From UBA1275 sp038124025 (lineage in GTDB: Bacteria > Bacteroidota > Rhodothermia > Balneolales > Balneolaceae), in assembly GCA_038124025.1 (NCBI GenBank), contig JAYPBC010000007.1, forward strand, positions 1 through 64,000: DNA of 64,000 nucleotides, given 5' to 3'. Under the pieces are notes generated by a model, which worked only from the letters and a program-made list of their open reading frames with translations, was not told the origin of the DNA and did no database searches. Positions 36,635-44,291 of the stretch are shown piece by piece (position 1 is the first letter of the stretch; each line of letters opens with the position of its first letter). Position numbers and translations under genes: made by a program.

Positions 36635-39358
36635 TTATACCCCAAACCAATAGCTAAGTTTAATCAGAAATATGTTCAAAGGCTTTTGATCCAACATTTC
36701 ACCAAAATCTCTGGATATATCCATTAGTCCATTTCCCATAACTCCGTCCCTTTGTTGTTGCCACACGAAAAATAAGGTGGATCCTGGGCGGTATTCCCAA
36801 CGAAAAACCACACTTCCTTGTAATGCTGTGTAGGTAAAATCCGGCCGGTAAAATCTGAATGATGTGGGTTCCTCACTACCATAACTCACTTGATATAAGC
36901 CAGCCCCCAAATCTTCCAGATCTCCTTCGTCTACCCCATAAATATCAAAATCAAAGGTCCTTTCTTTTTTTAGTTCACCAAATTCAGAGAAACGCGCCGA
37001 TTGTACATAGGGTCTAAGGTAGGTTTCAAGAGTCATATTTTGTGAAAATGTCCAATTCAAACGAATATTTGCGGATAAACTAGAACTTTTATTTGTGGCA
37101 AAAATATATCGATACCCATAAGTTTGATTCGCATCAGGATCTATCTGCCTACGTGTAATGGTGGCAACATATTGATCTTGATCTAATTCGTAGCTCAATT
37201 CAGGCCCAAACACCATTTGAATATTAGATCGAGGTCGCCAATTAAAATCCAACCAATAATAACTATCGTATTCCTCAGCTACATCCCGACGCTGGTACTG
37301 CCCCACTTGAACACTCCACACTTTGGATTGATTGGTAATCAGATTCACATTGACCCCTAAATCATTATTGTATAGCATAATAGGCCCACCACGACTTAAA
37401 CGGTCAGTAACTTGCCCATAATTTGCGTTAGCATTCACGTTTAATGCCCATTGATTATCAAACATCCAATAAAAACCCATGTTGGATCCTTGATTTCCAA
37501 CATCACCATCAAAATTCCAACCAACCAAATAATAATGCCAAGCTTGAAAATATCTACCAATACTAGGGGCAGCCTCTGCATATCGAATCGCGGCCGCCAA
37601 CGCCTTATAATCCGCTCTTGTTTGAAATCCAATTTCATTGGTTTCATAGCCCGGTGTCACCATCGAATAAGTAAGTGACCCAGTCCAATGTTCACCCGAT
37701 GCCTTGTTTAGGCTCCACTCACCTGCAAAGCCTTCTAAGTAGGTGGCCGACTCATCCACTGAAAAAGAACGACCATCTACTCTTTGGTAATATCTCGCTG
37801 GAGATTGTTGCAGCGATGTGATGAATGATTCATCCCCGTTCACCCTGCTATAAGAAACAGAACCACTAGCTATCCATTGTCTATTACTCCAAGAATGCTC
37901 CCAGTCTGTACCGACTAAATAAGATGAATTTGCCATTAACTGTTCAAAATAAGTAATTTCAACAGAACGGTTTACACTACTCAAATAACCTCCAACTATT
38001 GTATTCCCTTCGTTGAAATCTTTCTTCACTCTGGATACAAAATAATTAGCAAAAGGCTCGATTGGGTATGTGCCTTCTGACTGACTGAATCCATCCTCTA
38101 TACGCACGGTGTAGTCCGCCTCTTCCGCTCTGGTCACTGCATCTAACACGCCAAAAGACCAGCCATTACGTGTTTTGCCACTTAATTTAACCGCTCCTGC
38201 AATTCGTGTTTGACTAGGCCTATCCTGGTATACCTGGACATCCGCATAACTATCAAAAATTGAAAAACCACTAAATGCATTGTACCCCCTCAGTGAGCCT
38301 GATGGGGGACGCCCTATTCTCCTAGAATAAAAAGTATTTGGGGTACCAGCCGTGAAATCTGTCTGTGTTTGGCCAAAACGAAAGATATCACTTCCCTCCA
38401 AAAAGAATGGCCTACGTTCAGGGAAATAAATTTCGAATGCTGATAAATTTATGGTAGCCGGGTCAGCTTCAACTTGGCCAAAATCAGGGTTTATCGTAGC
38501 TGTTAAAGTAAGATCCGAAGTTATCCCATACTTTATATCTCCCCCAAAACTCTGACTAATATTGTTAGGCGTATAATAAGGATTGTCGCCGGTTTTCTGC
38601 TCCTTAATGTTAGTAACTGAAGCGTAAGGTGTAATCTCTAATCGATTAAACTTATTTAGCTTAGATATACCAAATAAACTACCGAATCTAGAGACCATTC
38701 CACCTTTGGAACGTGAAATAGGTGCCCAGAAATTTATCTCAGAATTGCGAGCAATACGTCGTTGAAAGTTAAGCCCCCATAACTGATTTGTTTTTTTTGC
38801 ATCATAGCGTATTTGGGATAATGGGATTTTCATTTCGACGGACCAACCATTCGATAGTATCACAGCCTCTGCTTCCCAAACAGCATCCCAAAGAATATCC
38901 TCTTGAGTGTCATCGTAATATAAAACGTCTTTTTGGACACCACGTGGATTTACCGCAAAAGTGAAGGCCGTACGTTTATCATTATAACTATCAATATTAA
39001 CATAAATCCAATCAGATGAAAAAGAACCATCCCTCCTGAAAATTGGCGCCACAATTGAATCTGGATTTTGCTCATAGGCCATTACCCCAACCCATAGGTA
39101 TTGATCGTCAAAAGCGATAGAAGCCTCGGTTGGTTGACTAGGTACGCCCCCATCAACAGGAGTGAACTGAATAAAGTTAGTGGCTTTTTGACTTATCTTC
39201 CAAATCTCTTCATCCAAAAACCCGTCTAGTATGATTGGGCTATCATCACTTAAGCGGGTCGCATTCATGGTCGGCTGTCCAAGCAAGGGCATTGTTAGCA
39301 TCAAAATAAATAATGTCATAAAAATGATCGATTGAACACTGTTACTATATAATGACAT
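36635..39358 (-). CDS. DUF5916 surface protein with CBM9-like N-terminal domain
   Basis: About 907 residues from the ATG at 39358 (MSLYSNSVQSIIF), which places a signal peptide ending near LLGQ at the N-terminus; an upstream ATG at 39436 adds a second, poorer leader. Residues about 35-235 form a carbohydrate-binding family 9-like sandwich (IILDGFLDEEIWKISQKATNF, the YLWVGVMAYEQNPDSI block, DAVWEAEAVILSNGWSVEMKIPLSQIRY). The rest is the DUF5916 domain, predicted as an outer-membrane barrel, with the conserved TATINPDFGQVEADPATINLSAFEIYFPERRPFFLEG segment spread over residues about 310-345. Such proteins are common beside peptidases or polysaccharide-degrading genes in Bacteroidota; the exact role is unknown. 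A GH16 gene is divergent next door. Confidence 0.87.
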   Translation of the reverse strand: MSLYSNSVQSIIFMTLFILMLTMPLLGQPTMNATRLSDDSPIILDGFLDEEIWKISQKATNFIQFTPVDGGVPSQPTEASIAFDDQYLWVGVMAYEQNPDSIVAPIFRRDGSFSSDWIYVNIDSYNDKRTAFTFAVNPRGVQKDVLYYDDTQEDILWDAVWEAEAVILSNGWSVEMKIPLSQIRYDAKKTNQLWGLNFQRRIARNSEINFWAPISRSKGGMVSRFGSLFGISKLNKFNRLEITPYASVTNIKEQKTGDNPYYTPNNISQSFGGDIKYGITSDLTLTATINPDFGQVEADPATINLSAFEIYFPERRPFFLEGSDIFRFGQTQTDFTAGTPNTFYSRRIGRPPSGSLRGYNAFSGFSIFDSYADVQVYQDRPSQTRIAGAVKLSGKTRNGWSFGVLDAVTRAEEADYTVRIEDGFSQSEGTYPIEPFANYFVSRVKKDFNEGNTIVGGYLSSVNRSVEITYFEQLMANSSYLVGTDWEHSWSNRQWIASGSVSYSRVNGDESFITSLQQSPARYYQRVDGRSFSVDESATYLEGFAGEWSLNKASGEHWTGSLTYSMVTPGYETNEIGFQTRADYKALAAAIRYAEAAPSIGRYFQAWHYYLVGWNFDGDVGNQGSNMGFYWMFDNQWALNVNANANYGQVTDRLSRGGPIMLYNNDLGVNVNLITNQSKVWSVQVGQYQRRDVAEEYDSYYWLDFNWRPRSNIQMVFGPELSYELDQDQYVATITRRQIDPDANQTYGYRYIFATNKSSSLSANIRLNWTFSQNMTLETYLRPYVQSARFSEFGELKKERTFDFDIYGVDEGDLEDLGAGLYQVSYGSEEPTSFRFYRPDFTYTALQGSVVFRWEYRPGSTLFFVWQQQRDGVMGNGLMDISRDFGEMLDQKPLNIFLIKLSYWFGV

Positions 39359-39618
39359 ATGGTTTCGCTGGGGTATTATTTCAGAACTAATTGTACACAT
39401 GATTGAAAAACTGGTAAGAAGGAAAAATAGGCCCATTCGATTGTTAGTACGAACCTAAAAAATAATAGTTACATGTTGAAACATATGTTGATTTCAAAGG
39501 CTAAACGATCATGAGCCTACCCTTCTATCTGGAAAAACCTTTAACCAATTTTGCTACAAATTTACTCCAAAAAAGGTATTTTTACCCTTATGTTATTTCA
39601 GTCTTAGTACATGTAATG

Positions 39619-39626
39619 TAATTTTG
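39619..39626 (+). promoter_or_regulatory. Candidate Bacteroidota-type -7 promoter element
   Basis: TAATTTTG matches the TAnnTTTG consensus of the Bacteroidota housekeeping sigma factor, with TTTC about 19 bases upstream in place of the -33 TTTG. It would start transcription about 65 bases before the GH16 ATG at 39700. Confidence 0.4.
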
Positions 39627-39699
39627 AGCCGATAAGTTGACTCAAATACCATCATTTAACTGACCAAAACTGCTCTTATAAACAATGTGTGTTTCTACA

Positions 39700-40524
39700 A
39701 TGAAAAAGCTTCTACCACTGTTTCTTTTTAGTATCCTGTTCAGCACCACCCAATGCGCAACAAAAACTGAAAATGAGGATACAAGCGATGACAACTTAAT
39801 TTGGTCCGATGAATTTGACGGGGACTTTATAGATACCACCAAATGGAAATTTGAAACAGGTGACCATGGGTGGGGAAATAATGAATGGCAAGATTATCAG
39901 CCACAAGGCTCTGATAATGTTGAGGTGAAAGACGGAACACTTAGAATAACCGCTCGAAAAACTGGCGCAGGTCAACGAGTAGGTGACTATACCTCTTCCC
40001 GTATCAATAGTAGAGAATCTTTTTTGTACGGAAGGATTGAAATACGTGCCAAAATGCCTGAATACAAAGGACCTGGAATTTGGCCCGCTCTTTGGATGCT
40101 TGGAGAAAATATTGATGAAATCGGATGGCCACTATGCGGGGAAATCGACTTAATGGAATACATTAGCTCCAAACCAGACTCCGTCCTAATGACCATTCAC
40201 TCTGAAGCCAACAATCATATGAATGGTACACAGCTAAGTTCAGGCTTCGTGTCACTACCCACTATTGAAGAGGAGTTCAATGTCTTTGGATTGCTATGGG
40301 AAGAGGAACGTCTCATATTCTATGTAAATGGCCCTGAACAAGTACTGTTAACGATCAACCGACCTGAAGATTATAACCAAGAAAACTGGCCCTTTGATAA
40401 ACCTCATTATTTCTTAATGAACATTGCTGTAGGTGGCAACTTAGGTGGCCTTGAAGGAGTAGATGATTCTATTTTCCCTGCTACCATGGAAGTGGATTAC
40501 GTACGTATTTACGCCTTAGATTAA
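39700..40524 (+). CDS. Glycoside hydrolase family 16 (laminarinase-like)
   Basis: An exported endo-beta-glucanase-type enzyme, most likely acting on beta-1,3-glucan (laminarin). The 274 aa from ATG 39700 start with a signal peptide that may end in a non-canonical lipobox (STTQC, Cys19). The GH16 fold is clear: LIWSDEFDG, KWKFETGDHGWGNNEWQDY, YGRIEIRAKMP, GIWPALWMLG and the catalytic GEIDLMEY with Glu148 (nucleophile), Asp150 and Glu153 (acid/base). The C-terminal FLMNIAVGGNLGG and MEVDYVRIY complete it. The EIDLME form without an extra residue fits laminarinases rather than agarases or carrageenases. It is a single gene, divergent from the DUF5916 gene and convergent with the Smr gene. Confidence 0.92.
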   Translation: MKKLLPLFLFSILFSTTQCATKTENEDTSDDNLIWSDEFDGDFIDTTKWKFETGDHGWGNNEWQDYQPQGSDNVEVKDGTLRITARKTGAGQRVGDYTSSRINSRESFLYGRIEIRAKMPEYKGPGIWPALWMLGENIDEIGWPLCGEIDLMEYISSKPDSVLMTIHSEANNHMNGTQLSSGFVSLPTIEEEFNVFGLLWEEERLIFYVNGPEQVLLTINRPEDYNQENWPFDKPHYFLMNIAVGGNLGGLEGVDDSIFPATMEVDYVRIYALD

Positions 40525-40619
40525 CCAATAGGAATAGCCTGACAAAATTAGACGGAACGGGTCTTTTTCAAATCTAGGAGATTTTGTCCATTAAAGAAGT
40601 CTACCTTTTTTTCTCCGAA

Positions 40620-40916
40620 TTACACCGTGCGAGACAAATATACCATCGTGGCTCCCCAAGACGATCTATCGTTTGCAGTTTGAAATGAAATCACTCTTGG
40701 ATCTCTTTCTAAGATAGCCTGTACTCCACGGCGTAATATACCTTTACCCTTCCCGTGGATGATCCGAATCTCAAGAATATTTCTGTTGAGACACTCTGTA
40801 ATATATTCAGGAATGAGACTATTGATTTCGTTGGGTTTAAACGAATGCAAATCTAGAATTCCATCTATGGGATATTTTTGAGTACTTCCTTGATCAACCA
40901 TGACGATGCTATTCAA
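40620..40916 (-). CDS. Small Smr-domain protein
   Basis: A 98-residue stand-alone Smr domain: ILDLHSFKPNEINSLIPEYITEC at the N-terminus, RIIHGKGKGILRRGVQAIL (the HGKG.G..R motif) in the middle and a final beta strand, WGATMVYLS. Smr domains bind or nick DNA or RNA; SmrB acts in ribosome rescue in E. coli, while MutS2 carries the domain at its C-terminus. No MutS2 part is present here. The start overlaps the Dabb gene stop by four bases. Confidence 0.85.
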   Translation of the reverse strand: MNSIVMVDQGSTQKYPIDGILDLHSFKPNEINSLIPEYITECLNRNILEIRIIHGKGKGILRRGVQAILERDPRVISFQTANDRSSWGATMVYLSRTV

Positions 40917-41218
40917 GAAAGTGCGTCAACCACTCTGCGTTCTACAACTATATTTTTCGCGAAGGAAAGCACCTTTTGATGTTCAGGATGCTCTGCATAC
41001 CGTTGTAGAGCTTCTTGGTCTGCATGCATTGAGATCAAACAAAGGTCACAAACTTGTTCCCCCTCACCTTCGTAATTAACACATACCTGTAAGTGATCAA
41101 TGTCGGAAATTAGCTCAGGAAGCCGCTCTAATTTATTCTTGAACTCTTGAATTAGTTCATTTTTGGGAACACCTTGGAATTCATTTTTAATCTTCCAAAG
41201 GACAATATGTTGTATCAT
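40913..41218 (-). CDS. Dabb family (stress-responsive A/B barrel) protein
   Basis: A 101-residue ferredoxin-like alpha-beta barrel protein: MIQHIVLWKIKNEF at the start, KLERLPELISDIDHLQVCVNY and a C-terminal YAEHPEHQKVLSFAKNIVVERRVVD, all typical of Dabb domains. These usually form homodimers; reactions range from cyclases to none known. It precedes the Smr gene with a four-base overlap. Function unknown. Confidence 0.88.
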   Translation of the reverse strand: MIQHIVLWKIKNEFQGVPKNELIQEFKNKLERLPELISDIDHLQVCVNYEGEGEQVCDLCLISMHADQEALQRYAEHPEHQKVLSFAKNIVVERRVVDALS

Positions 41219-41418
41219 GTGATAGTGATTGATAATGTAATCGAGTGCACCGTTATTAGAATACGAACCTACTAGCTAGAAACTAAACCATAAGGGCCCA
41301 CATAAACTGATTAATTTGAATGGTTAATTTCGAAACGAATTTCACTAAATAACCGTATCTTTATTACTTAAAGTAATACATATAGAATTAATAATATTAC
41401 TGAACTTCTCCAACTATT

Positions 41419-41876
41419 ATGAAAAAAACGATCGATAGCTTAGATCAACACGAAGAATATGGCCACATTGGGGAAGCCTACGGTGGAAGTTCCGAGCTTA
41501 CTTCTATCAGAAGTGACGCATTTGCGTTAAGTAATGACGAAAAATCAAACAAATAGAACATTATTTCGCAAAAATAATGGATACACTTGGATTAGACTTC
41601 AGTGACGATAGCCTTAGAGAAACGCTTAGAAGAGTTGCGAAAATATACGTCAAAGAAATGTTCAATGGGTTAAATCCAGCCAATAGACCTGAGGCGTGAA
41701 CCTTTAACAATAACGATGATTACTCAGATGTTGTGATTGAAAAAATTATACAAGAAAACTCTTTTTGTGAACATGACTTTCTCCCTTATATTGATAACGC
41801 ACATGTAGCTTATATTTCTAAAGGAAAAGTCATCGGTCTTTCAAAAATTAATCGACTTTATTCGCACCCCTTCTGA
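41419..41876 (+). pseudogene. folE: Decayed GTP cyclohydrolase I gene
   Basis: An ATG at 41419 opens MKKTIDSLDQHEEYGHIGEAYGG-type N-terminal sequence running to SIRSDAFALSNDEKSNK and a TAG at 41554-41556. One lost A in the A-run at 41540-41544 explains this: the next frame reads EKIKQIEHYFAKIMDTLGL, DDSLRETLRRVAKIYVKEMF and NGLNPANRPEA, then an in-frame TGA at 41697-41699. After this come NSFCEHDFLP and DNAHVAYISKGKVIGLSKINR, and the match ends in an unrelated tail and TGA at 41874. These are FolE blocks in order. The zinc motif CEHH has become CEHD, and the C-terminal third (the RPQVQERLT region and second zinc Cys) is gone. Four independent lesions argue for real decay, not sequencing error. 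Confidence 0.9.
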
Positions 41877-41901
41877 ATAATTGAAGAATTACCTTAGTAG
41901 T

Positions 41902-43392
41902 ATGCACTCCTCAGTCCTTCATGTTTACAATACATTAAGCAGAAAAAAAGAAGTTTTTGAACCACTACATCCTCCGCATGTGGGCATGTATGTATGTGGG
42001 CCTACTGTTTATGGTGACGCTCATTTAGGCCATGCTAAAAGCTATGTTTCTTTTGATATTGTTCGCCGGTATTTGCGGTATTTAGGGTATAAAGTTCGAT
42101 ATGTGCAAAATATTACCGATGTAGGGCATTTAGTAGGAGACGGAGACGAAGGCGAAGACAAAATCTCCAAAAAGGCACGCTTAGAGCAACTTGACCCGAT
42201 GGAAATTGCTGAAACCTACACGTACACTTATTTTCGAGACATGGACGCCCTTGATGTAGAGCGGCCAGACATCTCCCCTCGTGCTACTGGACACATACCT
42301 GAACAAATTGCAATGATTCAGGATTTAATTGACAAAGGACATGCCTACACTAGTAACGGAAATGTGTACTTTGATGTGCTATCCGCACCTAATTATGGAC
42401 AATTAAGTGGACGAAAGGTTGAAGATGCAACGAGTGGTACTCGAATTGAGACAGCCTCTGATAAACGTAATCCTGCGGACTTTGCTTTATGGAAAAAAGC
42501 CGAAGACCAACACCTAATGAAATGGCCTTCCCCCTGGGGAGTAGGATATCCAGGGTGGCATATTGAATGTTCCGCTATGAGCATTAAATATCTGGGTGCC
42601 GAATTTGACATCCATGGTGGTGGACTAGAAAATCAATTCCCTCATCACGAATGTGAGATTGCTCAGGCAGAGTGTTCGACAGGTGAATCATTCGCGAAGT
42701 ATTGGCTACATAATAATATGGTTACCCTAGACGGGCAAAAGATGGGTAAATCTCTGGGTAATGCCATAAGTTTAGAAGAGTTTTTCGAGGGCTCGCATTC
42801 CTTACTTAAGCGCTCATGGGACCCTCAAGTTATTCGTTTTTTCTTACTTCAGAGTCATTACCGAAGCACTACCGATTTTTCAGAAAAAGCATTAGAAGCA
42901 GCAGAGACAGGCTTTCAATCACTACGACTGAACATGCAAAGTATTTTAGGATACGATCCAAAAAACTCTGATGATCGGAATGACGAGCACAACAATGAAG
43001 CCCTTCCAAAGCTTAAGGAAGCTTTTGAGTCTGCTATGAATGACGACTTTAATACAGCTCAAGCTATAGCTAGTCTTTTTGATCATACAAAAAAAATAAA
43101 TAAAAATATTAACGCAGGTCACCCCCCTTCCGATGTATACAAGCTACAAAATTGGCTTAAAACGGCGCTAATTGAGGTGTTGGGATTAAAATATACGGTC
43201 GATAGTAATTCCGATAGCACATTCAACAATAACCTTAGTGAAGAATTACTTCATTTATTACTTGATATAAGAACCAAAGCCCGAATGAAACGAGACTTTG
43301 AACTATCCGACATTATTCGAGATAGACTTAAAAAACTAGACATAGAATTAAAAGATAGCAAAGAAGGAACTCGGTATAGTCTGCCAAAATGA
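41902..43392 (+). CDS. cysS: Cysteinyl-tRNA synthetase
   Basis: Charges tRNA-Cys. The ATG at 41902 gives 496 aa; a TTG at 41881 in frame is a weaker alternative. The class I core shows the zinc/HIGH region MYVCGPTVYGDAHLGHAKSY, NITDVGH, WHIECSAMS and DIHGGGLENQFPHHECEIAQAE. The KMSKS loop reads KMGKSLGN here, a Ser-to-Gly change in the second signature. The C-terminal DALR helical domain follows. It sits 25 bases after the folE remnant and overlaps yidD by four bases. Confidence 0.96.
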   Translation: MHSSVLHVYNTLSRKKEVFEPLHPPHVGMYVCGPTVYGDAHLGHAKSYVSFDIVRRYLRYLGYKVRYVQNITDVGHLVGDGDEGEDKISKKARLEQLDPMEIAETYTYTYFRDMDALDVERPDISPRATGHIPEQIAMIQDLIDKGHAYTSNGNVYFDVLSAPNYGQLSGRKVEDATSGTRIETASDKRNPADFALWKKAEDQHLMKWPSPWGVGYPGWHIECSAMSIKYLGAEFDIHGGGLENQFPHHECEIAQAECSTGESFAKYWLHNNMVTLDGQKMGKSLGNAISLEEFFEGSHSLLKRSWDPQVIRFFLLQSHYRSTTDFSEKALEAAETGFQSLRLNMQSILGYDPKNSDDRNDEHNNEALPKLKEAFESAMNDDFNTAQAIASLFDHTKKINKNINAGHPPSDVYKLQNWLKTALIEVLGLKYTVDSNSDSTFNNNLSEELLHLLLDIRTKARMKRDFELSDIIRDRLKKLDIELKDSKEGTRYSLPK

Positions 43393-43676
43393 AACTAATC
43401 CACAATTTCTTTACTTTCGTACTCATTGGATTAGTACGCTTTTACCAAATGGCTATCTCTCCGTATCTTGGACGAACTTGTAGATACACCCCTACTTGCT
43501 CTCAATATACCATTGAGGCTATAGAAGAATGGGGACCTGCGAAAGGTGTCTGGCTTGGAATAAAGAGAATTTCGAGTTGTCACCCATGGGGTGGGCACGG
43601 ATATGATCCTGTACCGTCTTCATCAACCAGAAATACGGAAAAAAAGAACATACTATCAAAGGAAGAGCAAAGCTAA
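43389..43676 (+). CDS. yidD: Membrane protein insertion efficiency factor YidD
   Basis: A 95-residue amphipathic membrane-associated protein that helps YidC insert inner-membrane proteins. The family block is complete: FYQMAISPYLGRTCRYTPTCSQYTIEAI, GVWLGIKRISSCHPWGGHGYDPVP. Its usual neighbours rnpA and yidC are absent; instead it overlaps cysS by four bases, so it has moved to a new operon. Confidence 0.94.
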   Translation: MKLIHNFFTFVLIGLVRFYQMAISPYLGRTCRYTPTCSQYTIEAIEEWGPAKGVWLGIKRISSCHPWGGHGYDPVPSSSTRNTEKKNILSKEEQS

Positions 43677-43730
43677 GGTACACTCACTCAATTTTTATAT
43701 CGATAAATTTCATATCTGAACTCATATACC

Positions 43731-44213
43731 ATGATCAACATAACGTTTAAAGAAAGAAACTCAATCGAACAAGTGGAAGAAGCCCATGATTTTGCACCTA
43801 AATTTGATCCAAATGGCTTAATTCCGGTGGTTACAACCGATTACCATTCTGGAGAACTACTCATGCACGGGTATATGAACGAAGAAGCACTAAAAAAAAC
43901 CATTTCATTGGGAGAGGCGGTTTACTATTCCAGAAGTAGGAAAACAATCTGGCATAAAGGAGCGACCTCCGGCTTAACACAGATCGTCAAGGAATTTCGG
44001 GTTGATGACGACCAAGATTGTGTATGGTTACGTGTAGAAGTCCAAGGAAATGGAGCTAGTTGTCATGTTGGCTATCGATCCTGTTTCTACAGAAGCGTAC
44101 CTACGAAGGAAGCCTTTGAGCAAACGGATGGACGACTTGTTTATGAAGAAGATGAGAAGGTGTTTGACCCCAAAGAAGTCTACGGAGACGCTCCTAATCC
44201 CACCATACTGTAA
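43731..44213 (+). CDS. hisI: Phosphoribosyl-AMP cyclohydrolase
   Basis: Third step of histidine synthesis, opening the purine ring of phosphoribosyl-AMP. The 160 aa contain GLIPVVTTDYHSGELLMHGYMNEEAL, YYSRSRKTIWHKGATSG, the metal-binding DDDQDCVWLRVE and the Cys-rich GASCHVGYRSCFYR. There is no HisE domain, so it is the monofunctional form, with about 30 extra C-terminal residues ending in DAPNPTIL. It lies 54 bases after yidD and is convergent with polA. The rest of the his pathway (except hisN at 15395) is elsewhere. Confidence 0.95.
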   Translation: MINITFKERNSIEQVEEAHDFAPKFDPNGLIPVVTTDYHSGELLMHGYMNEEALKKTISLGEAVYYSRSRKTIWHKGATSGLTQIVKEFRVDDDQDCVWLRVEVQGNGASCHVGYRSCFYRSVPTKEAFEQTDGRLVYEEDEKVFDPKEVYGDAPNPTIL

Positions 44214-44291
44214 TTACTTGTTTTACCATTAATTTTTTATTACCTGGCAAAATCTTACCAAGAAACAGTGTGTGCAAACAGTATGTGGCGA

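Noticed and set aside
40561..40600. Hairpin AAATCT/AGATTT between GH16 and Smr genes as a terminator
   Set aside because: Short AT-rich stem with a weak T-tail; convergent position fits but evidence is poor.
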